DNA from: Fidelibacterota bacterium
GTDB taxonomy: Bacteria > Fidelibacterota > UBA2242 > JAOZSR01
Reading direction: 5' to 3'
NCBI GenBank assembly: GCA_029939575.1
Contig: JAOZSR010000016.1
Coordinates: 1 to 53,569 of the forward strand
Length of the DNA stretch: 53,569 nucleotides
Every line of letters starts with the position of its first letter. Positions within the stretch are counted from its first letter, which is position 1. Below, piece by piece: positions 9,763 to 18,427 of this stretch. Made by a program: the position numbers and the translations under genes. Below the pieces are notes generated by a model, which worked only from the letters and a program-made list of their open reading frames with translations, did no database searches and had not been told where the DNA came from.

Positions 9763-9994
9763 TATGAAATAGTCACCACATTACCTATAATCCAAAATCA
9801 TATTTATCGACGATAAAAACAGAAATTCTGATTTGGATTTTTCAATTTGTTAATGGCTTGAGGTGATTTCGTTCTATATACACTACTATAAAACTTATCA
9901 AAATATATATTTTTCGTTATTTTGAGGGATATGTAAAAATATTTCTTTTTTTAATTATTAATATTAAGGTGTTTATAGAAAATTTAAAAAAAAC

Positions 9995-10023
9995 TTGACG
10001 TTCCGAAAGTTGTTTCGTATATT
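9995..10023 (+). promoter_or_regulatory. Promoter of the second lacI gene with built-in operator
   Basis: -35 TTGACG (9995-10000), a 17-nt spacer, and -10 TATATT (10018-10023). The spacer carries the perfect inverted repeat CGAAA-GTTG-TTTCG at 10004-10017, starting 3 nt after the -35 and ending where the -10 begins. This is the same geometry as at 225-253. The leader to the ATG is about 115 nt and contains more CGAAA/TTTCG half-sites. Confidence 0.75.
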
Positions 10024-10145
10024 CGATTTGAAGTTTCGTAAATGGCTGATTTGATAATTTTGAAACAATGATTTATATCTTAGGAGCAGCGAAAATTTCG
10101 AAAACCCTATGAATACAACTTACTAAAATCGATCAGAAGGTTTGA

Positions 10146-11159
10146 ATGTACACAATAAAAGATATAGCAAAACTAGCAAATGTTTCTCAGTCTACAGTAT
10201 CAAAGGCTCTTAATGATCGTCATGATGTAAGTCTGAAAACCAAAACGAAAATCCTCAAAATTGCAGAAAAATATAATTTTTCACGCCATAATATTAGCAA
10301 ATTAAATGTAAAAACAATGACAGAAAACATAGGCGTTGTTTTTTGTCGTGAAGGAAGACCGTTATCTGGTAATCCTTTTTATTCAAGAATTCTTGAAGGT
10401 ATTGAAGGTGAATTAATTCTTAATAATTATAATCTGGTACTTCATCTTTTACAGGAACGACAAAATGGTTCTATACCAAAAATGATCCGAGATAAAAAGG
10501 TCGATGGAATTATTTTGATCGGGATCATGTCTCAAAATTTTAAGAATATATTAAAAAATATTGAAATACCTGTGATGCATATTGATCCTGCTGCAGAGGA
10601 TACCCTTTTCAATAAAGTTACGATTGATAATGAAAGAGGTGCGTTTTTGGCAATCCAGCACTTAATAAGCAAAGGGCACAAAGAAATTGCTTTTGTTTCC
10701 GGAGAATTGAAAAGATCAAGTTTTAGTTGTCGATTCAATGGATTTAAAAATGCTATGAAATTGCACAATCTGCCAATTAAGGAAAAATATGTCAAGGCAG
10801 AAGGTATAGAAAAAGGTTACGAACAGGTCAATCAGTTACTTGACTTAAAAAAACGTCCAACAGCCATATTTTTTGCCAATGATACAAATGCACTTTATGG
10901 ATATAAAGCCATTTATGATAAAGGCTTAAGTATTCCTGGCGATATCAGTGTGGTTGGTTTTGACGATATTTCAATGGCAAAGTATTCATCCCCTCCATTG
11001 AGTACTGTTCGGGTATACAAAGAAGAAATCGGTTCTGTAGCAGTTCGAAATTTGCTACCGTTAATAAAAAAAGACCATCCACCAACTCTTCATATTCTTG
11101 TTCCTACAAAATTTATTGAACGAGAATCTGTCAAAGATATAACTAAACACAAGGAGTGA
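10146..11159 (+). CDS. LacI-family transcriptional regulator
   Basis: A 337-aa LacI/GalR repressor with an N-terminal helix-turn-helix (TIKDIAKLANVSQSTVSKAL), hinge, and a sugar-binding-type effector domain (IGVVFCREGRPLSGNPFYSR, FFANDTNALYGY, ISVVGFDDISMAKYSSPPLS). It is a close paralogue of the regulator at 278; the recognition helices differ by little (SPSTVSKAL versus SQSTVSKAL). The ATG follows AGAAGG at a normal distance. It is divergent from the TonB receptor at 9624 and directly upstream of a secreted multi-domain binding protein and the mannan operon, so it is the best candidate for the local regulator. Its own promoter contains the shared operator, implying autoregulation. Confidence 0.95.
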   Translation: MYTIKDIAKLANVSQSTVSKALNDRHDVSLKTKTKILKIAEKYNFSRHNISKLNVKTMTENIGVVFCREGRPLSGNPFYSRILEGIEGELILNNYNLVLHLLQERQNGSIPKMIRDKKVDGIILIGIMSQNFKNILKNIEIPVMHIDPAAEDTLFNKVTIDNERGAFLAIQHLISKGHKEIAFVSGELKRSSFSCRFNGFKNAMKLHNLPIKEKYVKAEGIEKGYEQVNQLLDLKKRPTAIFFANDTNALYGYKAIYDKGLSIPGDISVVGFDDISMAKYSSPPLSTVRVYKEEIGSVAVRNLLPLIKKDHPPTLHILVPTKFIERESVKDITKHKE

Positions 11160-11162
11160 TTT

Positions 11163-11257
11163 TTAACAAATGAAACTTCAATTTTTGAACTTACGAAGGA
11201 GGAAAGTATGAAAAAAATGATAATTCAATTTTTAAACTCACGAAGGAGGAAAGTATG
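11163..11257 (+). repeat. 47-bp tandem duplication carrying ribosome-binding site and start codon
   Basis: Two copies of a 47-bp unit lie end to end just before the secreted protein gene. Each contains CGAAGGAGGAAAGTATGAAA, so a strong ribosome-binding site and ATG occur twice (ATG 11208 and ATG 11255). Copy 1 yields a 16-codon ORF (11208-11258) whose TGA overlaps the real start as ATGA. A similar 13-codon ORF (11170-11211) ends in the same way on ATG 11208. Confidence 0.8.
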
Positions 11258-14206
11258 AAAAAGTTGTTATTGACATTATTTGTAGTAACTATTGTTCTTT
11301 GTAGCAGTGGTTTTTCACAGGTAATAGCAGACTTTGAAGAAGGTACCAATGATTTTTATGACAATGGTTGGGGACCTGGATTTAACAGTGTAACACAAGT
11401 TGCTGATCCATCAGGTGGCGATGGAAATGTCTTAGCCCTGGAATACAATAGTACCAACAAAGGTGTTATACAAAAAGATAATGTAGATCCTTTAGGTGGA
11501 CAAATACTTACATATTTTGTCTATTTACCAGCAGATGTACCTGATTCTTTAAGTTTTAAACTATGGGCACAGGATAAAAACACCTGGTCCTGGACAGAAG
11601 TAATTTACAACGCCTATAATATGCCAAAAGAAGTATGGTATCCTTTGAATTATAATATGGAAGCCATGACAGTCGATCCAAATGTAAGTTTTGATAGCCA
11701 TAATTATGAAATTGGAAAAATGGGTGTAGAAATAGCAAACTGGGATGAACATGACGCTGATACTTCCTGGGTAGGTAATATTTATATTGATAATGTTTCA
11801 ATTTTAGGTGCTGAACCTGTTTCTTTCGCAGATTTTGAAATTGATGAAAATGGTTTTTATGACAATGGCTGGGGATCTGGCCTGGATGCAGTTACTAAAG
11901 TTGATGATCCTGCGGGATCAGGTTCCGGTGTATTATCATTAGATTATAATGGAACCAACAAGGGTGTTATCCAAAAAGACAATGTAACACCATCCGGACA
12001 AGTAATGTCTTTTGGTATATATCTTACAGCTGACACACCTGATTCCTTGAGTTTCAAAATATGGGCACAGGATAAAAACACCTGGTCTTGGACACAAGTA
12101 GTATACTATGTCTATGAAATTCCAAAAGAAGTATGGTACCCAATCACCTATGATATGGAAGCAATGTATGTAAATCCTGATATAAGTTTTGATTATCATG
12201 GTTTTGATATCGGGAAAATGGGTATTGAAATTGCAAATTGGGATGAACATGATGCGGATACTTCATGGGCTGGTCCAATTTATTTTGATAATTTTGAATT
12301 TCTAGGAATTGAAACCGGTTCAAAATGGGTTTTGGCTGACTGGGAATCAGAAGCTGCAGATCCATATTTTACTGTTAACGGATGGGGATCTGTAAATAAC
12401 GGTATCTCTACATTTGGAAGAGCTGCTGATCCAACCGGTAATTCCGATGGAGTATTATTATCAACCTGGAATTTTATTGCTGACTCTACAAATTCAAAAG
12501 ATGCTTTTAGTGCTGCTCCTGTAGACTTGACAACAGGCGCTACCGCGATATGTCTTGATATTTTTGTACCTGTAGATTTTCCTGCTGGGATAGATATTGA
12601 AATGTGGGCACAGGCTCATGATTGGGGATGGAATAGTTGGCAATTTCCAGTATCAGATTCTACCATAATTGTTCCCGGACAATGGTGTACTATGACAGTT
12701 GATTTGGTAGAAAATGCCGAGGCACTCAAACTTGCTGAAGGAAATCCAAAAAACTTTGGTGTACAGATTGCCAGTACAGTAGATTGGACCGGAGATATTT
12801 ATTTTGACAATTATACTGTTCTCGGAATTGAAGCACCGGATGCAGTCTTGCATACACCTTTATTACAGGTTAGTGTAACTGATACAACCTTTGAAACAGG
12901 ATTGCCCGTACAAAATGCTCGTTTGACATGGGATGATAGTGATCAACCAGGTCTTGAAACTTTTGATATTTACATGAGTGAAAATGCAATTACTGATCTG
13001 TCATCTGATGATGTTATAAAAATTGCTACAAATGTACCTCATGGTGAAGGTCACTGGAATCATCGTCCCTGGACACCAGATGGTAGTGAAAAATCATTCT
13101 ACTATGCCATAATAGCAAAACAAGCAGGTGAAGTAACAGAATTAACAAGTGAAGGAACTGTTGGACCGGCTGTTTTTACACAAACTTCAATTCCTGCTCA
13201 TGCTACTTATGATCCAAATTTTGGATCAATATTTACTTTAGATGGAATGGACACAGAATTTACAGAAGAATATAAAGCTCATATGATGATACCAGAAAGT
13301 GCCAGCGGTGATAGTTCTGCGGGTTGGAGCCTCGAGTCAACAGACCTGATGTTCCATAATACTTTTGTATTTGACGATGATTATCTCTATATCTCAGCAG
13401 ATGTTACAGATGATGATATTGTTACAGAACAAGGTGTTAGTCAGGCATGGAAAGGTGATGCTCTGGAATTCTATATTGGCATGTATGATATCAGTGATAT
13501 CAAAGAATATCACACTGTAGGATCTGTTCTCGGTGAAGGTACAGGAGATCACAGATTTTCATTTACATCTTATGGAACACTGGAATTGAGCGGATACATT
13601 ATAGTTGCTGAATACAAAGGTATTGAATCTGTTGTATACCAAAAATGGGGTGGCGATGGATATATTATAGAAGCCAGAGTTCCTGTTGATTCACTTGCAG
13701 GATCAGGTGGTTTTGAAGTGAAAAAAGGTGCTATGCTACCGATAAGAATTGATAATACAGATAGAGATATGAGTCATGGTGATGAATCTCGTACACTATT
13801 AGCAGGCTGGGGAGGATCCAGTGGTTCTGATGGTGGAAATCATGATAATTGGAAACGGCCAAGTTGTTGGGGATATCTAATGATCGGTGAAGGCGATGTT
13901 GCCATTGATGATGATGTTGCTGTTGCCGGTGAATTCAAACTTCACAATAATTATCCAAATCCTTTTAATCCTACAACAAACATCAAATTTCAGATTGCAG
14001 CTCATGAAAATGTAAAACTTGCAATCTATGATATGCTTGGAAACAATGTGAAAACTCTTGTTAATGAAAAACGTCCTGTTGGTGTTTATAATGTACAATG
14101 GGATGGAACAAATGATATGGGTATTAATGTTTCAACAGGTGTTTATTTCTATAAACTTTCAACCAAAAACCACGTTGCAACTAAAAAGATGTTATTAATG
14201 AAATAA
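11255..14206 (+). CDS. Secreted multi-domain carbohydrate-binding-like protein with type IX sorting tail
   Basis: 983 aa with a signal peptide (1-21). Two tandem near-identical domains (about 22-185 and 188-350, each with DFYDNGWG or GFYDNGWG, WAQDKNTWSW and WDEHDADTSW) are followed by a more divergent third copy (about 355-515), an FN3-like domain (about 525-625), a CBM9/DOMON-like sandwich (about 640-885), and a C-terminal sorting domain from about 895 (NNYPNPFNPTTNIKF...). No catalytic domain is recognisable. The first three domains resemble jelly-roll carbohydrate-binding modules. The product should be exported by the type IX system and anchored or released at the surface. It follows the lacI gene and ends at a strong terminator, so it may be expressed with the regulator. 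A glycan-capturing role is inference. Confidence 0.85.
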   Translation: MKKLLLTLFVVTIVLCSSGFSQVIADFEEGTNDFYDNGWGPGFNSVTQVADPSGGDGNVLALEYNSTNKGVIQKDNVDPLGGQILTYFVYLPADVPDSLSFKLWAQDKNTWSWTEVIYNAYNMPKEVWYPLNYNMEAMTVDPNVSFDSHNYEIGKMGVEIANWDEHDADTSWVGNIYIDNVSILGAEPVSFADFEIDENGFYDNGWGSGLDAVTKVDDPAGSGSGVLSLDYNGTNKGVIQKDNVTPSGQVMSFGIYLTADTPDSLSFKIWAQDKNTWSWTQVVYYVYEIPKEVWYPITYDMEAMYVNPDISFDYHGFDIGKMGIEIANWDEHDADTSWAGPIYFDNFEFLGIETGSKWVLADWESEAADPYFTVNGWGSVNNGISTFGRAADPTGNSDGVLLSTWNFIADSTNSKDAFSAAPVDLTTGATAICLDIFVPVDFPAGIDIEMWAQAHDWGWNSWQFPVSDSTIIVPGQWCTMTVDLVENAEALKLAEGNPKNFGVQIASTVDWTGDIYFDNYTVLGIEAPDAVLHTPLLQVSVTDTTFETGLPVQNARLTWDDSDQPGLETFDIYMSENAITDLSSDDVIKIATNVPHGEGHWNHRPWTPDGSEKSFYYAIIAKQAGEVTELTSEGTVGPAVFTQTSIPAHATYDPNFGSIFTLDGMDTEFTEEYKAHMMIPESASGDSSAGWSLESTDLMFHNTFVFDDDYLYISADVTDDDIVTEQGVSQAWKGDALEFYIGMYDISDIKEYHTVGSVLGEGTGDHRFSFTSYGTLELSGYIIVAEYKGIESVVYQKWGGDGYIIEARVPVDSLAGSGGFEVKKGAMLPIRIDNTDRDMSHGDESRTLLAGWGGSSGSDGGNHDNWKRPSCWGYLMIGEGDVAIDDDVAVAGEFKLHNNYPNPFNPTTNIKFQIAAHENVKLAIYDMLGNNVKTLVNEKRPVGVYNVQWDGTNDMGINVSTGVYFYKLSTKNHVATKKMLLMK

Positions 14207-14222
14207 TATTTATTCTTTCATT

Positions 14223-14249
14223 AAAGGGCGGTTACGACCGCCCTTTTTT
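14223..14249 (+). terminator. Strong intrinsic terminator
   Basis: AAAGGGCGGT (14223-14232) pairs perfectly with ACCGCCCTTT (14237-14246) around a 4-nt loop, followed by more T. It is one of the few GC-rich stems in this AT-rich window and separates the secreted binding protein from the mannan operon. Confidence 0.95.
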
Positions 14250-14300
14250 ATAAAAATTTAAATAAACAATGATTTGTGAAAAATTAAAATTGAGAATAAT

Positions 14301-14354
14301 GAAAAATATAAAAGAGTGTTGTAATCAAAATTATAGCACTTTTTTATATTTTTT
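14301..14354 (+). promoter_or_regulatory. Long leader hairpin upstream of the TonB/mannan operon
   Basis: Arms 14301-14325 and 14330-14354 pair at all 25 positions around the loop CAAA. Four pairs are G-U wobbles in the plus-strand transcript; on the other strand they would be A-C mismatches, so the structure fits an RNA made in the direction of the operon. The core GTGTTGTAAT/ATTATAGCAC is followed by a T-rich arm, as in an intrinsic terminator or attenuator. The hairpin ends 31 nt before the TonB receptor start. A possible promoter, TTGTAA (14320) with TTTATA, overlaps it but is weak. Confidence 0.7.
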
Positions 14355-14385
14355 GTAGATTTTTTCACTTTGAATTGGAGATTAG

Positions 14386-17379
14386 ATGAACAAAATTAAA
14401 ATAAAATTTTTACTAGTGTTTTTACCTGTATTAATGACTTTGGCTTATGCTGGAGTTACAGGTAAAATTTCAGGTAATATAACAGATGCAAAAACAGGAG
14501 AAGTCCTATTAGGGGCTAATATCATGATCGTTGAGAAAATGGATAATGGTAATTATTCTCCTGTTTCTAGAAATATGCAAATAGGAAGTGCAACTGATGC
14601 GGATGGTGATTATTACATCCTCAATATTCCTCCTGGTATTTACTCTGTAAAATATTCTTATATCGGCTATCAATCTATCATCCAGAGGGATATTCGTGTT
14701 TCATCGGATATGACAACTACAGTAAATTGTGAACTTTCAGCAACTATTATTAAAGCCAGTGGGGCTGTAATTGTAACCTCACAACGCAAAGCTGTAAAAA
14801 TAGACCTCACTTCTTCAGAAGTATCTATGGGCGCAGATATAATTGAAACTCTTCCGGTTCGAAGTGTCAGTGATATGATCACACTGCAGGCTGGAGTAAT
14901 CAAAGATGCTTCCGGAAATTTGCATATAAGAGGTGGAAGATCTTCAGAAATAAGTTACATGGTCGATGGTGTTCAGATTGTTGATCCTCTGAATCGTTCT
15001 GCAGGAATCAATATTGATGACCAATCCATCGAAGAATTAAAAACAATTACAGGTACTTTTAATGCTGAATATGGACAAGCACTTTCTGGAGTTGTAAATA
15101 TTATTACAAAACAAGGAAGTGATAAATTTAAAATGAATATTACCGGATATTTTGGAGATCATTTCAGCACTGATGATGATTTATACTATGTAATGGATAA
15201 TAAAGATTGGGCAAATTCTGCTGCAACTGCATTGTCACGGAAAGATCGTTATTTATCATATAACTTTGAGGGAAAAGAACTGGAAGAAGATTTTATATCC
15301 GAAAAAATATATCATAAAAAAGAAGCTTATCTAAATAAATTCAATCCTATTGAACACAAAGATATTCAGGCAAATATCTCAGGTCCGGTTGCCTTCACAA
15401 ACAAAAGGTTAACTTATTATATTTCCGGACGTTATACTCAGGGACCGGGATATTCATATGGCAAAAGATATTTTATGCCCTGGGGAATTCAGGCTCCTGC
15501 CTCTGATACTGAAAATGATTTTGATGCGCCTGACAATGAAATCGTTCCACTCAATTGGAGCAAAGGCTTTTCATCACAATCCAAACTATTCTTTGAATTG
15601 ACAAAGTCCATGCGTATGAGTTATGGAGTTTATCTGAATTCCAGCGAAAGTTATGGTGTTGGCTATAATTATAAATACGTACCTGATGCAGGTAAAAATA
15701 ATTTCAACAATAGTATGACTCAGATATTATCTTTAAAACATTCTCTCTCACCGAAAACTTTTTATGAAGCAAAAATCAGCAAGTTTGATAAAAAATATGA
15801 AGGCCATCTCTATGATACGCCTGAGAATTATCAATATATGCCAACTCAATCCGGTGATTTGGAACAATATGTATTCGATAAAAATGAAGATGATATCATT
15901 TCTGTAACAACACGAAATAATGATTTCAGATGGTATGGAAATAATGTAGAATTCAATGATGATGATGTCAGTTATTATTCACTCAAATTTGATATCACCA
16001 GTCAGGTGAATAAAAGACATCTGATTAAGACCGGAATATCTTACACAGACAACGATATCAAACGTGATTATTTTCAGTTGCAATTTTCAGATGATACTTA
16101 CAGACCAATAGTACCTGATGAAAATTCCCCATTTCATGTGAATTACAAAGCAACTCCAAAAGAATTCGCAGCTTATCTTCAGGATAAAATTGAGTTCAAC
16201 GAATTGATTATCAATATTGGGGTAAGATATGATTATTTTGATTCTGATGGAAAAGTATTATCTGATCCATTAGATCCACAAATTTACTCACCTTTCAAAT
16301 TCGACCATATATATAGTAATTATGAAGAAGGAAAGCACGATTCATTACTAACTGAATATACAATTGAAGAACGGGAAGAATTTTGGTATAAAGATGCAAA
16401 AGCCAAATCTCATTTAAGCCCTCGATTTGGACTATCATTTCCAATTACTGATAAAGGAGTGATTCACTTTTCCTATGGACATTTTTTCCAAAATCCACAA
16501 TTAAGATATCTTTATACAAATCCAAACTTTTGGATAACCGGTGCCGGAGCAGAAAATCTTGTGGGTAATTGTGATATTAGTGCAGAAAGAACAGTTATGT
16601 ATGAAGTTGGATTGCAACAGGAACTAATGGAAGGAGTATTTTTGCATGTAACTGGTTTTTACCGTGATATCCGTGATTGGGTAGGTACTGGGATTCCTAT
16701 CGACACTTATCGTGGTGAAACTTATGTGAAGTATGACAATAAAGACCATGCAGCAGCCAAGGGAATCACAATCACCAATAACTACAGGTTTGGCAATTTT
16801 TCACTGAACATGGATTATACTTATATGACAGCAGTAGGAACATCATCAGATCCACGTGATGCATATAATGATATGCAATCTGACAGAGCACCTCGTGTTA
16901 CCATGATTAATTTAAATTGGGATCAGAGGCATAGTTTTAGTAGTGTATTAACTTATTCCAATAAAGGATGGACAGGCACGATGATTGGAACTCTCAACTC
17001 AGGTTTACCTTACACCCCCTCTTTTGCAAGGGGAGAAAAATCAGGCTCTGGTACTTTCATCGGACTTCGCGAAAACAGTGAAAGAAAACCATCAGCCTAC
17101 AATGTTGATTTTCGTTTGTCTAAAAGTATAAAGATCGCTGGAATTAGAGGTAATCTGTTTTGCAATGTTCAGAACCTTTTTGATATCAGAAATGTCAGAA
17201 ATGTTTACTCTGATACCGGGAAAGCAGATTTTACATTAAATGGTGTAACGCAAGTTGACAGAGATGGTGATCCAAATTCAGCAGATGTAGAAATTTCAAA
17301 TGTCGATGAATATTTCACTCGTCCCGGAAATTACAGTGCACCTAGGTTTATTCAACTTGGTTTTAGATTGAGCATATAG
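14386..17379 (+). CDS. TonB-dependent receptor with carboxypeptidase-regulatory-like domain
   Basis: A 997-aa outer-membrane receptor with signal peptide (1-22), CarboxypepD_reg-like domain (about 24-118, with YYILNIPPGIYSVKYSYIGY), plug (about 140-240, with LHIRGGRSSEISYMVDGVQI and TFNAEYGQALSGVVNIITKQG) and a long barrel to the C-terminus. It is a paralogue of the receptor at 6943. It is the first gene of the plus-strand operon that holds the mannanases, so it is the best candidate for importing manno-oligosaccharides across the outer membrane. No SusD-type lipoprotein follows; instead a PorV-like barrel and a ~1200-aa surface protein do. The long hairpin in its leader suggests control after initiation. 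Confidence 0.93.
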   Translation: MNKIKIKFLLVFLPVLMTLAYAGVTGKISGNITDAKTGEVLLGANIMIVEKMDNGNYSPVSRNMQIGSATDADGDYYILNIPPGIYSVKYSYIGYQSIIQRDIRVSSDMTTTVNCELSATIIKASGAVIVTSQRKAVKIDLTSSEVSMGADIIETLPVRSVSDMITLQAGVIKDASGNLHIRGGRSSEISYMVDGVQIVDPLNRSAGINIDDQSIEELKTITGTFNAEYGQALSGVVNIITKQGSDKFKMNITGYFGDHFSTDDDLYYVMDNKDWANSAATALSRKDRYLSYNFEGKELEEDFISEKIYHKKEAYLNKFNPIEHKDIQANISGPVAFTNKRLTYYISGRYTQGPGYSYGKRYFMPWGIQAPASDTENDFDAPDNEIVPLNWSKGFSSQSKLFFELTKSMRMSYGVYLNSSESYGVGYNYKYVPDAGKNNFNNSMTQILSLKHSLSPKTFYEAKISKFDKKYEGHLYDTPENYQYMPTQSGDLEQYVFDKNEDDIISVTTRNNDFRWYGNNVEFNDDDVSYYSLKFDITSQVNKRHLIKTGISYTDNDIKRDYFQLQFSDDTYRPIVPDENSPFHVNYKATPKEFAAYLQDKIEFNELIINIGVRYDYFDSDGKVLSDPLDPQIYSPFKFDHIYSNYEEGKHDSLLTEYTIEEREEFWYKDAKAKSHLSPRFGLSFPITDKGVIHFSYGHFFQNPQLRYLYTNPNFWITGAGAENLVGNCDISAERTVMYEVGLQQELMEGVFLHVTGFYRDIRDWVGTGIPIDTYRGETYVKYDNKDHAAAKGITITNNYRFGNFSLNMDYTYMTAVGTSSDPRDAYNDMQSDRAPRVTMINLNWDQRHSFSSVLTYSNKGWTGTMIGTLNSGLPYTPSFARGEKSGSGTFIGLRENSERKPSAYNVDFRLSKSIKIAGIRGNLFCNVQNLFDIRNVRNVYSDTGKADFTLNGVTQVDRDGDPNSADVEISNVDEYFTRPGNYSAPRFIQLGFRLSI

Positions 17380-17389
17380 AGGTATCATT

Positions 17390-18418
17390 ATGAAAAAAAT
17401 TATACAAAGTACATTATTTATTCTGATCACTGGTTTTGCTATACTGAATGCCCAAACCGTAAGTAAAGTTGGTACAACTGCCGGAGCATTTCTCAAAATT
17501 GGTGTAGGTGGTCGCGGATTAGCAATGGGTGAAGCAATGAGTACCCAGGCAACAGATATAACGGCGATATACTGGAACCCTGCCGGATTGTCCAAATTGC
17601 AAGGAATGCAAATGCTGATGAATCATTATAATTATATTGCTGATATGAATTTTGACTATGGGGCTTTTGCTATAGCAGTTCCTACTGTGGGGACAATCGG
17701 AATACATTTTTCCATGCTAAGTATGGAAGATATAGAAAGAACAACAATCCTGGAACCGGAAGGAACCGGGGAAATGGTAGAAGCATCATCATTTTCAGCG
17801 GGTTTTGCTTTTGCCCGGATGCTGACTGACAGATTCAGCATTGGTGCAAATCTAAAATATGTTCGTGAAAATCTTTGGCATACATCAGCCAGCGGGATGG
17901 CTGTTGATCTGGGTATTCAATATGCAACAATGTTCAAAGATCTGAAGATTGGAATGGCAATTTCAAATTTTGGTTCAGGACTACAATTAGAGGGACGAGA
18001 TCTCTTGATACAACATGATATTGACGAAACCAGTAATGGAAATAATGCTAATATCAATGCAAATATGGCAACTGACGAATTCAGTCTTCCAATCCAGTTT
18101 CAAGTAGGGATTTCATCCAATCTGACTAAAGATTTATTTGGAATTAAGAATAATGATTTTATCATAGCGATTGATGCAGTACACCCCAATGATAACAAAG
18201 AATACATGAATGTCGGTGCTGAGTATGTTTTTCGTGATTTATTATCAGGAAGAGTTGGCTATCGACAATTATTTCTTGAAGATCATGAGGGTGGCCTCAC
18301 TTATGGTTTTGGACTAAAATTGAAGGCTATGGCAAAATCATTAATTATTGATTATGCAGTAGCAGATTATGGTAGATTAGATCTTCAATCAAAAATATCA
18401 CTGATATTAGCATTGTAA
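17390..18418 (+). CDS. PorV/PorQ-like outer-membrane beta-barrel protein
   Basis: 342 aa with signal peptide (1-21) and the UPF0164/PorV family signatures GAFLKIGVGGRGLAMGEA near residue 30-47 and YWNPAGLSKL near 60-70, plus repeated beta strands to the end. It starts 10 nt after the receptor gene behind AGAGG, so the two are translated as a unit. It is a paralogue of the protein at 2195. Known PorV acts in type IX secretion; its pairing here with a receptor and a large sorting-tail protein suggests a dedicated partner of that pair, which is inference. Confidence 0.87.
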   Translation: MKKIIQSTLFILITGFAILNAQTVSKVGTTAGAFLKIGVGGRGLAMGEAMSTQATDITAIYWNPAGLSKLQGMQMLMNHYNYIADMNFDYGAFAIAVPTVGTIGIHFSMLSMEDIERTTILEPEGTGEMVEASSFSAGFAFARMLTDRFSIGANLKYVRENLWHTSASGMAVDLGIQYATMFKDLKIGMAISNFGSGLQLEGRDLLIQHDIDETSNGNNANINANMATDEFSLPIQFQVGISSNLTKDLFGIKNNDFIIAIDAVHPNDNKEYMNVGAEYVFRDLLSGRVGYRQLFLEDHEGGLTYGFGLKLKAMAKSLIIDYAVADYGRLDLQSKISLILAL

Positions 18419-18427
18419 TGGAGTTGA

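Larger units (their letters stand above)
9625..10145. promoter_or_regulatory. Divergent control region between TonB unit and second lacI
   Basis: This 521-bp gene-free stretch is unusually rich in dyad symmetry. It holds an operator at 9689-9702, a long AT-rich inverted repeat at 9724-9762, a nested pair of palindromes at 9803-9817 (TTTATCG-A-CGATAAA) and 9820-9830 (CAGAA-A-TTCTG) enclosed by a larger imperfect inverted repeat (9789-9839), the lacI2 promoter with its operator (9995-10023), a TTTCGTAAA half-site at 10034-10042, and the palindromic CGAAAATTTCGAAAA at 10090-10104 in the lacI2 leader. No gene is visible inside it. Confidence 0.75.

Noticed and set aside
11170-11258. The two mini-ORFs as real peptide genes
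   Set aside because: They arise from a tandem duplication of the ribosome-binding region and encode the same arginine-rich end from the Shine-Dalgarno sequence; more likely a by-product.
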